Shown: one piece after another, positions 1 through 12,029 of the stretch
Numbering within the stretch: the first letter of the stretch is position 1
How the letters are laid out: each line of letters begins with the position of its first letter
Source: Blastobasis lacticolella
Lineage: Eukaryota > Arthropoda > Insecta > Lepidoptera > Blastobasidae
Direction of reading: 5' to 3'
Length of the DNA: 64,000 nt
Assembly: GCA_905147135.1 (NCBI GenBank)
Contig: LR990052.1
Span: forward strand, 14,694,200-14,758,199
Made by a program: the position numbers and the translations under genes
The notes under the pieces: model-generated
Databases searched by the model: none
Seen by the model: the letters and a program-made list of their open reading frames with translations, nothing else
What the model was told of the DNA's origin: nothing

Positions 1-1080
1 CGTGCGGCCATATATTTGGAATGAAAATCCTATAATAAAACGCGGCTCTATACACAATATTTGGAATGCTTATCTAAGATACAAAAATACAGAATTTGGT
101 AACACAAATGTAGAGGAATATTTTGAAATTTATTTATTTATTTATCGTATGGCTTTTAAGTTCCTACTGCTACTTAAATTTTCAATTTGTATTAAATGTC
201 GAAGTATTTTTTTAAATACTACAAAGGTGGGGCATATAAGTTTTCGCCCCGCATGATGGTAAGCAGCTGTTACAGTAGCCTTTACAATGACATGTCTAAA
301 ATTATCTAGTTACCGTAATTTGTTCACGGTAGCTTTGTTAAACTCCTCTTAGTTTATTTGTTTTACTTAGATAAAACTTGCTTTCATATAGGCTTCAGTA
401 TGTTTCTGGCCTATAGTAATTTAATACTTAATTTTTACATAGGCTATCTACATGGGTCATAGAATAGCTGAAAAGACATGGGACCACAATTAAAAAGCCA
501 ACAAACACTGTCCAGGGAACTCAAAAGGCAACAAAGAGGAGAGCCGGGACTCTCGACTGAATCATTTATTTCCACATTTCTTTACTTGCCAGTGTCAAAG
601 GAGCTGTCTTAAACCCTCCTGGGGACGTTTCTAGTTTAATCTACTTTCTTAGGAAGGCTGAGGAAAGTGGGGGAGTGTTATTAAATTTGAACGGCTCAGG
701 CACAATGCGCCCGGCGCGGCAGACTTTAATGGCTCGACAGAGATGCCTAATAAGATCACGTGGTTCGTTAATTTGCCCCGACCTCCCCACTAATTTACCG
801 AAAAGGTGCTCCGAACTTTAAACGAAGTAATAACCGGTAGACATTTTCATTGCTTCCCGGAACTTGCGCCTTGTAATAAGGGTTCTTAGTTATTGAAGCT
901 GCGCCGTATTCGTGATTAGGTTTAAAGCTGAACAGTGTTTAATATCGAATACTTGATTAAATTAAAATTTTAAACGAATTAAGTGCTAACAGCTCTTCAA
1001 CTTCCTACGTCAATTTCAATACCTAGGTACATCTGAAATGATCCTATCTCCTAATATTCGTTAGGTGGTATGTTAGGTAC
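1..1080. other. No gene seen
   Basis: AT-rich DNA with short chance ORFs only. A GC-richer patch at 680-860 has no long open frame. Confidence 0.6.
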
Positions 1081-1097
1081 CAGAGTTTCCTGAAAGT

Positions 1098-1398
1098 GAC
1101 ATCAGCAATACCAGGTGCATACCACCAATTCGTTGCCCGCTTCTAAAGAAACTTCTAACATACCTCTTGACCGATCCCATGTCATAGTCCAAATGAAACA
1201 TTATGGCTGGGAGGTGATTCCACATCCGAATCGTACGAGCGAGAAACGTTCTTCCGAATCTTCGCGTGGACACCACTAGAGGGCCCACGTAATACGCATT
1301 GGTAGCCCCCTGGTGTTGCTGATGTCCATAGGCGGTAGTATCCACTTTCCATCAGGTGGCCCGCATATCTGTTTGTGTGCCGTATTACATAAAAAAAT
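1098..1398. mobile_element. LINE 3' end with inverted 5' part
   Basis: On the minus strand, 1310-1098 encodes the C-terminus of a non-LTR retrotransposon RT ORF (FLARTIRMWNHLP, YDMGS, KRYVR). From 1311 the plus strand carries the matching 3' UTR, including the complement of CCACCTGATGG and a short A tail near 1390. The two parts share an 18 bp segment in opposite orientation (1098-1115 and 1309-1326). This is the layout expected from twin priming. Confidence 0.7.
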
Positions 1399-1399
1399 A

Positions 1400-2800
1400 T
1401 GTATATATTTCTTATCTCATTGTGAATACGCAAAAAGAGTAAACAAAATATTTGTTGTATTGCTGCCCTAAAAGGGACAATCTAATAAACCTCTCATGAT
1501 TACCTATTTATTGTTCGACTTTTGGTATTTTTAAGAAATCTGTTAATTATTTGGTAGCTACAATTACAAATTCTTCAAACTTTCAGCATGAGAATCTTTT
1601 AGTTCTTCCGTTATTAAATTACGTCAATTTCACTCACATCTTTTTATTTTTAACAGGTATCGTTGAAAGGTTTACTCGTTTTAGATTATTATTAGTTACA
1701 AGACTTTACAGCCAATAGCTACATCTCTAACGCCAAATCGTTTACTAAAAATATCAACATGTCATCGTTGCTGGACCCTCTTTGATTCCCTTAAAAATTT
1801 ATGTTATCCCCAGACACAGCTGCTAGCCCACTTCTCGTCCAAAATTTCCATTATCAAAGCCGGTCAAATTTATTGAAATGGATTCAGTCAAGAGCCAATT
1901 TCGTCGACATTCCGTCGACATTATTGATTTATTGAATCACGCCCGTCCACTTTGTTGGCGAAACAAAAAGTCGGGAGAAGAATTACCACGTCTTTCCTCC
2001 ATTTGCACGATAAATACACGTTGACAAGTGTTTCAAACTTCCCCGCGGATTCGGATAACTTTCGACGGCTGTGATATCTACGTTTCCTTTTATAATGGCA
2101 TTAATACCAAATTCATATCAGGGTCTTGTAACAGTAGAATATATGCAGTGTGTAGTTGTGTGTATGTGCAATAAAAACATTGTGTACACTCGGGAATTTT
2201 TGTAAATGAATTTTTTTTTATATGTAATTAACAAACAAAATGAAGCTTTGTAAGACGTGGTTGATTATGTTTATTCTTCCCTCGCAGGATTCGGACCAAT
2301 TCGATGTAAAAGTATTAACCATTTCCGGAACTTCAAGTACTTCAGCTGTTATTAAGTGTTTCAGTAATAAGTAGGTATCCTGCAATTCCTTAAACGTATT
2401 CAAATCTAAGCGTGACTGAATCCTAACCACAGAACGTCGCAACGTGGACGAACAAAAACGCAGCCTACACCGGATTGAATCCACCATTATTAAGTTTTAA
2501 TGACGTCTGCCACAATGCCAGGCCCCCGGGCGATAAACAAGGGATAATGGACCCTCTGTCTCACATAATAAGACAAGTAACCGCAGAGCAATTTACCGCA
2601 GACACGGTGATTCCGCAGCCCTGGGACAGCGAAATTAAATATGAATCGGGATAAAATTTATAGATGCAGTAGTTTGAGATATATGGGAATAGAGAGATAA
2701 CTTTGATCCTGCGATGTGATGCGCGATAAATTATTCTGTTGAAAACGTTGGCGAAAACTTCGTTTTGCACTTGCGTATACTTTTGTGGCTACCGTGAATT
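1400..2800. other. No gene seen
   Basis: The 89-codon minus ORF at 2218-2487 has no recognisable motif and no flanking splice logic; I treat it as chance. Confidence 0.55.
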
Positions 2801-2802
2801 GT

Positions 2803-3006
2803 GGTCCAGTTCCCCTCTGAACAGGGTCACGGGAGGTTAGATAGCAGATGAGAGACTGTGACGTATATACCACGATCAAATCGCATATATAGTCGCGTCA
2901 CTTTGAGTTACCTGATCTGCCAAATCCTGCATCACGGCCAAGGTGGACCCCGAGCCCTCGCCCACGAGAGCCCAACCAGTATATTAACGCTAAGATCATA
3001 ATGATG
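2803..3006 (+). repeat. SINE family B copy, 5'-truncated, with ~45 bp internal insertion
   Basis: It matches the other B copies from the CAGGGTCACGG segment to the end at TTAACGC, followed by a degenerate ATGATGA tail. Between about 2842 and 2888 extra AT-rich sequence interrupts the segment that elsewhere reads GTCGCTCCACTGTAA. Confidence 0.7.
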
Positions 3007-3474
3007 AAGTTTAAGAAACACTCTCTAGATACACGAAATATATCCATCCCCAAATATTTTTTTTAATTTTCGTAGGTGTGTAAGGTTTATTCAAGATTCC
3101 TTCTTTCGTGCTACGCCGTCTATACGTAAGACTACTTCATAATAATGGCAGAGAACGCGACAACCTCATCACAAGTGACTGGTTTTTATGAAGTCCACGC
3201 TCTGAAGTCGTATTTCTGATTACAGAATGAAACTACACAAAGAAAAAGCCACTAGCCATTTTCTGGTCTATGGCCTCTGAGAATTTTGTCGTACATCCGT
3301 CATTGGAAGTGTTTATATTTATAAGCGTAGATATATTGGCATACGGCCAATCCCGTCCTAGCGGTACCTAATCCCGGCTCAGAGACTAGCGGTAAATCTG
3401 CCAGTCAGGGTCTAATCTACTAGGAAAATGCTTTCACATTTTCTGAAAGCGGTTTTCTACCAGAATTCTTAATT

Positions 3475-3928
3475 AAAAACTATGGTGTTTTGGCTTTATA
3501 CGCCGCGACTCCACACGGCCAAGCGTTTTCAAATAAAACAGTACGCCAGCCAACTCAAACCGAGCCACTAAAATCAGAAGTGAGCCAGCTCGTGCGCAAA
3601 ATACAACTAGTTCCCTACCAGAATCCTAAATTGAAAACTATAGTATAATATTTTAAACTATCGCGGTTATTATCACACATTTTAATAGTATGCTCCGGGT
3701 TTCCTACCGGTGATGCAACTGTGTCGAAATACGAGTATCGCTCTACTCTTCAACAAAGGTACGCGGTAGGAAACCCGGAATACACCATTAAAAACTATAG
3801 TGTTTCGGCTTTTTACGCCACGACTCCACACGCCCAAGCGTATTCAAATAAAACAGCACGCTAGACAACCGTCAAAGCGAGCCAGTAAAATCAGAAGTGA
3901 GCCAGCTCGTGCGCAAAATACGACCAGC
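3475..3928 (+). repeat. Pair of ~135 bp direct repeats around a hairpin-forming spacer
   Basis: Segments 3475-3610 and 3788-3928 are closely similar (AAAACTATGGTGTTTTGGC versus AAAACTATAGTGTTTCGGC, both ending in a shared GTGAGCCAGCTCGTGCGCAA). The spacer contains a perfect 15 bp inverted repeat (3695-3709 and 3764-3778, CCGGGTTTCCTACCG) with a 54 bp loop. Part of the spacer recurs at 26445-26555. Confidence 0.75.
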
Positions 3929-4720
3929 TCTCCCGCAGGACGTGTTATGAGCCAGTATTTCACGCGCCCGTTTATACGAGTGATCGATAGTGCTCGCACG
4001 TTACGGTAATAGCCCCCCGGGTGGCATCGGGCTAATTTCGAATTATTTCGCTTTCGGCTCTGTGAAACGATAAAATGGTCCATTTGGTGAATGGTGAATA
4101 GGAGGTCACTCATACAGGACGACTACAATTCGACTTAGGATGACTGGTTTGGGCAGTTTAGGAAAGCGAGGTTATCCGAATGGCCCTACCATGCAAAAAA
4201 TTCTGTAATATACGTTTGACTTTGGAATTGTTATCAAAAACTACAGATTACAAAAATATTCCTCTTAGTAGCGACATATACGTACAAGACCATTGTGAAA
4301 GATTTCTTTTAATATGCTAGACGCTCGATATTATCATAATACAGAGATTGTGATCCTGGATCACGATATTTATCGAGAGTGTAGGACTCACAGATCGTGA
4401 TACGGATCACAGGATTTCTAGAAAGTCAGAAATCAACGATACGTGTCGCGATAAATATCCAGTGCGCCTTCTTTAAATATTTTTTAAGTCTGTGTCAACT
4501 ATCTACATGGTAAAACGTTTCCATGTCGACTTTTACCGTCTATTCTGTAACACGGCTACTAAAGATTTTTCTACTTTACAAGATACCTGAACCCTCGTAC
4601 ATAAACTTTGAATACGACACCGTAAGCCGGTGGTGCATTATGTGCCCACAGGTGACTAAGGTTTTCACGTCGTCAACCGTCAATAAAGAAAAAATAATAA
4701 TCAGCTTGGTGTTAATGTCC

Positions 4721-5022
4721 CGGTAGTGCTCTCGCGCTCGGGTCCGGAGCAACATGATCCAGGAATTATCAGGTCAGGGAATTACAGCGGCGCGACTGCC
4801 ATCTGACTTCCGTGACCCGTGACGGGAAATTGACCAGATTGGATCATGGTTACACATTTAGTAATGTGCAGGTCTCATCACGATGCTTTCCCTCACCGTT
4901 AGAGCATCGGTTAGTATTCAACTAATAACTGAGTTATTAGTTGAATACTAACGGAAAAGAGTTATTGCTATATGGCGGTACTGGGGTTCGATAACCCGGT
5001 ACCTACCTCTTGCTTACGAGCG
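4721..5022 (-). repeat. SINE family B copy with 43 bp palindrome
   Basis: A nearly full minus-oriented copy: body at 4721-4905, the conserved TTAGTTGAATACTAAC segment, and the tRNA-like head with GGGTTATCGAACCCC near 4985-5000 (read as complement). At 4910-4952 a perfect 21 bp inverted repeat with a single central base replaces the short sequence found there in other copies. A plus-oriented head fragment (GTCGGTGGCCTAGG) follows at 5023-5046. Confidence 0.75.
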
Positions 5023-5209
5023 TCGGTGGCCTAGGGGTAGCCTTATAATCTCCCGCGATGTATATCCCGAGAAAAGTGATTCAGAACATTGTGAGCGAAA
5101 TACCTGAAGTATTTTGAAACTAAAATAGGTTTACTTTAAGGATAACTTTAGTCTCTCCTTAGTTTCAGTTTCAAGAGGTTCAAAGCAATGAAACGTATAC
5201 TTGCAAAAC

Positions 5210-5562
5210 TCTGGTATTGTTGGAGCGAATGTTTGAATTGGCAGTGAAAGGCTTCTGGAAACAAATAAGTCGTAGCCCTGCTTTCTTTGATTCAGCTTGG
5301 ACCAGATATTTTAAACTTCATTTCAAAAAACTTATAATGTTACGTAACGTACGTTATAACTTTCTCCCACGCACACTAAGATTGTGGAATGAACTACCTG
5401 GAGAGGTTTTCCCTGGAGAGTACAACATGGAGTTCTTCAAGAAAGGGGTGAAAAGGTTTTTACGGGGTCGGCTTTGTACGTGGGTGATGCTCCTGTTATT
5501 GCAAACTAGTCAAAATCAGGCAGGTCGTAAGGTTGTTTACCACCTTAGTGGTATAAAAAAAA
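5210..5562 (+). mobile_element. LINE 3' end with RT ORF C-terminus
   Basis: The plus strand encodes the typical LINE ORF2 tail (NFLPRTLRLWNELPGEVFP, then YNMEFFKKGVKRFL), followed by a 3' UTR-like stretch with GGTTGTTTACCACC and a run of eight A. The ORF reads 123 codons but is only the last part of a retrotransposon protein, so it is not a host gene. Confidence 0.75.
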
Positions 5563-6062
5563 TGACATTCATTATAGTAAATAAATGACTCACCGAATTT
5601 GTCAATCACACTTTGTAAATTAACTCTCGGACGTTTCTACGATTCTTTGTAACTTTTAATTTATTTCACTTCACGCTACACACTTTAAGCACACAAGTCA
5701 GTACACTTTTTATTTATCCTCTGTGTAACGTTGATTGAAAGTTAGTTTAGTTAGACGTGTGTTCACGGAGAATATTTCAAAGAACAATTTTCCTGTAAAT
5801 AAAAATATTCCAAAGCTCTGCACTGCAAGTTAGATAACTTTACCTTGGAAGCTGGACTAAAATATAAAGTATTTCAAAAGTAAAGCTGTTCTAGTTTAAA
5901 GAGTGTCGCTTTCAATACAGTTAATAACTTTCTGAAAGTGTGTCACTCTGAGCACCGAGGATATGAAACATTCAATTAAAACTTGGAGATGCTTGACAGT
6001 GATAACTTTATTCTATTTTCGCAAATATTTTTTATTAATATCGCTTGCCTCACATAACTTTG

Positions 6063-6722
6063 CTTAGTTTGGGGTTGGATAGTACTGTTTGAATTTGATC
6101 AAGATTATTTACAGGCTGTTAAGGGATGACCTATTGGGTAACCTCACAAAGTGCGGTTTCTGATTTTCTTTAGGACGGATGGCTGCTGGCTTGTTTGTCT
6201 TTGATTAGTTTGGGGTTAAATAGAACTGTATCAATTTGTTATATTTACATACTGTTAAGGGACCCCTTCCTTTGGGGGACCTCACAAAGTGCGGTTTCTG
6301 ATTTTATTTTGGACGGATGGCTGCTGGCTTGTTTGTCAATGGCTTTGATTACTTTGGGGCTAAATAGTACTGTATGAATTTGTTTAAAAATATTTACAGA
6401 CGAAAGACGGGTGGCCGTGTGGTGTCCGGCACTCGTGGGTGTCGTACAAGGCGACTAATGTTTTCAAGGCAAAAGATCAAAAGTCTCCGTAGTCTGGAAA
6501 ATGATCAACAGCATTTTCCATTTTAATATTTAAACACTGCGATCTCCAACCCGCCTGCCAAGCGTGGAGATTATGGCATTAACCTCCCTTTTCGCGGAAG
6601 AGGCCCTCAGTCCTGCAGTGGACTGTTACGGGCTGTGATGATGAAGGTAGGGTACCCTTGGGGTCACCTCACAAAGTGGGGTTTCTGATTTTCTTTGTGC
6701 CGGATGGCTGCTCACTGTTTGT
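6063..6722 (+). repeat. Three tandem ~142 bp units, the third split by a family A insertion
   Basis: Unit 1 is 6063-6202, unit 2 is 6203-6346, and unit 3 begins at 6347 and resumes at about 6646. Each contains TTTGGGG(T/C)TAAATAG-like sequence, then CCTCACAAAGTG(C/G)GGTTTC and GGATGGCTGCT. The family A element at 6400-6645 sits in the middle of unit 3. Confidence 0.8.
6400..6645 (+). mobile_element. Family A (RTE-like 3' end) copy 1
   Basis: It matches five other copies, with GGCCGTGTGGTGTCCGGCA at its start, GATCTCCAACCCGCCTGCC in the middle, and TCCTGCAGTGGACTGTTACG then GATGATGA at its end. The short GATGA tail suggests mobilisation by an RTE-clade LINE (inference). Confidence 0.75.
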
Positions 6723-6756
6723 CATTATTAGAATTAATTTGGTTCATAGTTTATCC

Positions 6757-7022
6757 GTCGATCTGGGTGGTTCAATTGGTTGACACATTGATCTGCCTTG
6801 CAGAGGTCCCGGGTTCGGTTACCCGCCGGGCGGAAATTGAAAATGATGAATTTTAATTTCTGTTACGGGTCTGGGTGGTTTATGTATAATAAATATGTAT
6901 TTAAAGTAAAAAGTAGTTAATCAGTCGTCTGGCACCCATAACACAAGCTTTACTTTATTTACTTTACTTTATTGGGGCTAGATATCACTATGAATTGTCA
7001 AAGCATATTTATTTATTTAATA
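6757..7022 (+). mobile_element. SINE family F copy 1 (tRNA-derived)
   Basis: The head shows an A-box-like TGGTTCAATTGGTTGACA and a degraded B box (GGGTTCGGTTACCC). A body with ATGATGAATTTTAATTTCTG and a tail near AAGCATATTT follow, matching copies at 46080 and 54745 on the other strand. Confidence 0.75.
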
Positions 7023-7024
7023 TA

Positions 7025-10000
7025 TCTTTAGACAATTATCATTATATTACGGTTACATGTGAGATTTTGAACATTTCGTGCTTAAAAACCAGGTCAAGCT
7101 ATAATCACTTTTAAGTTAAGTGTCTACATTTTCTGCTCTATAAGGCCGCCTGTATAAACTTTATGCAAGTGGTTCTATGCAAATTCATGCATAATCTCTG
7201 CAAAGCGCAGTCTCTCAATGTAATAAAACTAGGCGACCCTGACATAATGTAGGAAACTTCTCTAGCGGAATCCAATCATAACTCCATTTGGGATGGTGCA
7301 ATTTGGAAATGACTTTACTACTAGGTGTTTCTTGTATTTTATGACTATTTGGACCTGCATGTAATACAAAATGATTACTAGGAGAGCCTATATGAGCAAA
7401 AACTTTTTTCTATATAGCGTGTGGTTAGAGACAAACATATATCCTTATTTATACTCCTAATTATATTATATTATTATCCTGGATACCTATTACTTATTTT
7501 AATTACAGCAACTACCTATTATAGTTTTTACAATTTAACGGTGATTTTATTATGTTATTATGTTATATATTAAATTATAATAAAAAAATTATTACGCATA
7601 TAAAATCCATAGATAGGTACACCATAATCACAAAGTTAAAGGGAACATGCACTACTCATTTGAGCACTACTACTTATAATTGCATTTTAGCATGTCGCCT
7701 TGCTCTGTCGTGCATGATCATCATATCCTTGATTTCCTCCGTAATCCAAGTTGCAGATTTTTGTCTCAATTCATGACATCAATGAGGATCAATTATGTAG
7801 GAAAGTACAATTTCAACAAAATCTATTACTGGCCCTATATTTTCGCCCCCAATCTATAAGTAGACATTACTTCAACAAAATACCCATCACGTCTGACACA
7901 GAATCTAATATGAATTAACGAACACCCGTCTTCCTTACAAACAAAATGTGATTAACCCACCCCAAGTGACTTTGAAAATTTCCTTTCGTGTGTTGAAAGT
8001 GTAACTTTACCGTGCCAGCTGCTTAAGTGAAACTCATTTCCATTTACAACGCTTGTGACGATCCTTGGGTGAAGCGCCCTGAACTCGGAAACAAGGCAAA
8101 ACGTCGCTAACAACATAGTAAAATATATCTCTAGCTGTAAGTAATAGGTATGCCAGTATTTTAGTAAACACATACATACATAAAGCTCACGCCTCTGTCC
8201 CGCAGGTGGGTTAGGCAGAGACTGGAGTATTTTAGTACCAAAGAATATCCAATGCAATTTAATGAATACATAGACACTGCACATAATTTGCCATAATGTA
8301 TTAATATTTTATATGTATTTAATTTATTTATTTATTTATTTAACCATTTATTGTACACAAGATTGTTACAAAAAGTAGATTACATAATATATTAGACACA
8401 ACAGACACAGTATTTAACTGCTGTAAAACTGTGAAATGAACTAATAAATAAAATAAATAAGAAATATTTCAGTCCCCGTGATGCCTTCCTGTAGTCCCTT
8501 TTACTCATCAGGTTTCTAATCAGTCAGTTTGTAGCTCTTGTCGTCGCTCTATCGTCTGGAAACTCCTTTGACCTAAAATGGAGAGCGGCGCTTTTTCTGC
8601 TATAAGATTTCAACTGAAAAATATATCTTTCATAACAAGCTTTTATCGTGTATTCTAAAATTAATTAAAATCCGAAATTTTCGTGATGTAGTAACCTACG
8701 TCTAAACATCCATCCTAATACAAACTTTAGGTAAGATAACGAATATTCGAATGTTACTCGTTTACGCAAAAATTACTGTTCGGATTTTTACTGTTCGGAA
8801 AATTACTGCTCATATCCCAGAATAACACATATGCTATAATTTATCTAAAAATTCAAGCCCGCGGAACATGGCATAAATGTACAAACTTTGTACGAATCGC
8901 GTATCGGTACAACTGCGAATAACAATTTTGGACCAATCGCGCAAAAACGGGCCATTGTTATACTCATACCTAAGAAGAATTAATTTTGGTCTAAGTTGCT
9001 TAATGAGACCGTCTACGCGGGAAGCGGTTTTCTTCACCTCCACTTATCTTTCAAGACTCACAACTTGTAACTCCTACTTTCCAGGTAAACTGGCGCAGAA
9101 CAAGACTCCCTTTCACGTTCAGTTCGCTAAGTCGCTATCTGCAGCCGTTTAAACTTCTTACCTAGAGTTTCCTCCCAAACTCGCGGGTTTTATGGTAAAT
9201 TTCATTAAAAACTTAGGCCTTGCCCTTAGTTTGATGAAAATGTTATTAGCCTACTCCGTGTAGCCGTAAAAGATGGATGAATTAATTATTTATGCGTGAA
9301 AACGAGTTTCTAAACTGAAAAAATAGCATATTCTGACGGTGTTTCAGCACACTCGAGACCTTGTATCATTGAGTAAATCAACTATGTACTCTGTGATCCC
9401 CTGATCTTTGTGTTGTGAAGATAGTTATGTTAGAAAATCATCAGATATTTTTGTATGGCATGAAATTTTGCTGAGAGTATATTACTTTTCTGGTACTAAT
9501 TCGGTAACTTGTTATTTCTTTTTCATAAAGAGCTGTTGGTTCTATGACCAAATACTATGTCACAAGCTACGATGCCGGCATAATATATTTTATCTCTTCC
9601 ACATTCATTCATTCTGTGATAGCCTGTGCCTAGCCTATCTAAATTGCGAATTAGATGTAGAGGTATCAAATAGATATTTATGCCAGAAACTGAATTTCAT
9701 CGTTATAGTATACTAGCTTTTATCCTCCGCAACTTCGTCCGCGTAAAAACGGTTACTACGATCCGGACCCGTTGCTTTGGAACCATACTGAATTTCTGTA
9801 TAAATATTCTATGGCATTAGCTATATTACTGCTAGACAATCCGTTGCAGTAGTATTGCCGTGACAAATATTCAAACATTCTTACAAACGTTTGCATTCAT
9901 AATTTACAGACCCTAAACTGACTTTCCGTGGGACATGCCCACTGACTATGGAATAGTTCTCATCCTTTTCTCCAGTTAAGCTGATGATGAAGAGCATTAA

Positions 10001-11140
10001 AGAACGATGCACTTAGCTGCAGCGCTGGCTGCCGGCCAACTCCAGAGTTCGCTTCAAACGATTATCTCCATTATGAATTATGGTACAACGCGGCGTGAAA
10101 ACAATTTAATATTACGAGCCCATGTGTGAAATGTCGGCTACTAAAACTGTAAACGCTTCGCAATATGATTTACATAATCACCCTTTTCTGTTCGAGTTTC
10201 GTGAGTGGAAATCGTAACTAATCGCCACCACCATTTTTATCCCCCTACGAAAAAAAAGGGGTGATAAGTTTGACGCGTGTCTGTGGCTCTGGGTGTCTGT
10301 CTGTAGCATTGTAGCTCCCGAATAGATGGACCGATATCTTTGTTAGAAAGCCAGTTTAATCGAGGTGATTCTTAGCTTAGTCTTATTCAAATAGTTTAGG
10401 AAATATTGAAGTATATGTATACTTAATCGGGGGTAATCCAACATTTTTCAGTCGGTCAGTTTGTAAGGGTATAACACATTTTAACCTATAGTCTGAATTC
10501 AAAACGCGAAAATATCCTCCAGTCCATAAATTAAACAAAGCCAAATGTTTACGGCAGTGTAAAAATGTTTGCTGAAAAGAAAATGAGCATTGAATGGCGA
10601 AGATAACTAAGGGACTGAGGGCGGGACATCGTAAAACCTCCGAAACGCAAAGAACCATATTGCCGCCTCGATAAGGAAGGCATGGGCATGGGCGGGACCT
10701 TAATGTCCACCATTATCCTTACATTTATAATTATGAACGATCCATCGGCAGCCTTTTAGAAATAATGTTGCCGCAAATAGTAAAGATCTCGTGAAAATAT
10801 CTTATCGTTCTAGTGTTGGTGCCAACCAATAATCCTTACAAATAAAAAATATTGTCTTAGTGTCATTATTTCGGTATTTGGAGATAGCGCGCGAGATCCC
10901 GGTCCGCCTTGCCCATGATCTATTATTGTATCCATTTAATATTCTGGTAGTCGATTTTAGTGAGGTACCTATACACAAAATATTTACAGGTACAATAAAA
11001 ATAAAAAACTAAAATAATCACATATAAAATACTAAAAATTTAAAGGCCGTCCACACCGTTGCGTGGTTGCATAATGGTGTCCAGAAAAGCTGGCAGCGTT
11101 ATATTCGGTTGAGTTTAGGCATAGAATATTTATTGCACCC
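7025..11140. other. Long gene-free stretch with repeat crumbs
   Basis: Only fragments are visible: CTCACGCCTCTGTCCCGCAG then GTGGGTTAGGCAG near 8187 and CTCCGCAACTTCGTCCGCGT near 9725, both familiar insect repeat strings, and GTGTCTGTCTGTAGCATTGT near 10290. ORFs of 90-110 codons lack motifs. Confidence 0.5.
8317..8345 (+). repeat. (TTTA)n tract
   Basis: A simple tetranucleotide run (AATTTATTTATTTATTTATT) with no nearby element end that I recognise. Confidence 0.8.
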
Positions 11141-11142
11141 AT

Positions 11143-11606
11143 CTTCACTAAGCTCGAAACATTACCAAACTAGGAAACTTCTAACTTTAGGAATGGCCTT
11201 AGCCAATTGGTCTATTTCACCAAACCTCTAACTTTAGGCGAGATTTATCTATGGATTCGCGTTGTAATGTTGGTAAACTGTGGAGTACCATAAACTTATC
11301 TAAACTGGCGACGACGTCGCTGCTGTTGACTATAAAGTGTCATTTCAAAATGGCGACACATAGTTCCAGTTTCGGCCAGCGGGTCAGATAAGTTTGCTGT
11401 GGGAAACGGAACGCAACGTCATTTAATTAGGCGATGCCTGGGACTAGTCGCGCACAATCCACTTCTTAAGCGTTACCAAACGGCGATCGTTATTTCCTAG
11501 CGGTTGGTGAAACGTATTTTCGTCTTAAGCAATAATTGCTTAGGAATTATTCCTAAGTATTTGGACATGGAATTTGGGTGATTCTTATGTTTAGTAAAAA
11601 CGGGCT
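11143..11606 (+). mobile_element. Inverted-repeat DNA element, family D, shorter copy
   Basis: It shares long blocks with 38437-39258 (GCCTTAGCCAATTGGTCTAT, GATTTATCTATGGATTC, GCGGTTGGTG). Its right end, GTGATTCTTATGTTTAGT then AAAACGGGC, resembles the terminal repeat of the longer copy. It lacks the element nested in that copy and so shows the empty site. Confidence 0.65.
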
Positions 11607-11949
11607 TTCGTGTCGAAATAGGTCCTGAAAATCGTTAACAATGGTCAAATTCAACTTGCGGTCTCAAGAATAAGAGGCCTTTTATAAACTTTTTATCTTT
11701 TGCGGACTTGACTTTTACGATCGGCCTTACGTACTGTTATGAACGCCCGTAAAACGTTAGCTGCACGATGGCATTGGAAAATAGAAACGTTCCCGGAATG
11801 GAGGGAATTTTACGCAAGTTTATGTCGACTCTCGCTCTATTAAAAAGCACTCGAGTAATGTTTTTATGATACAGAGCTACTTTTTGCGACCAAGCTTCCA
11901 TATGAAATTAGTAAGTTATCATTCAGAAGATAATCAACTTCTAGAGTTC

Positions 11950-12025
11950 TACGATCTGAGAAGTTCAATGGTCAACATGCAAGTCTACCAAGAAGAGGTC
12001 ACGGGTTCGATTCCTGGGGCCCAAT
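11950..12025 (+). repeat. SINE family F head fragment
   Basis: A good B box (GGTTCGATTCC, 12003-12013) follows AAGTTCAATGGTCAACATGC, which aligns with the head of the F SINEs. No body or tail is recognisable afterwards. Confidence 0.5.
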
Positions 12026-12029
12026 TATT

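Noticed and set aside
7952..8284. 110-codon minus ORF
   Set aside because: It includes a common repeat string (CTCACGCCTCTGTCCCGCAG) and lacks any domain pattern.
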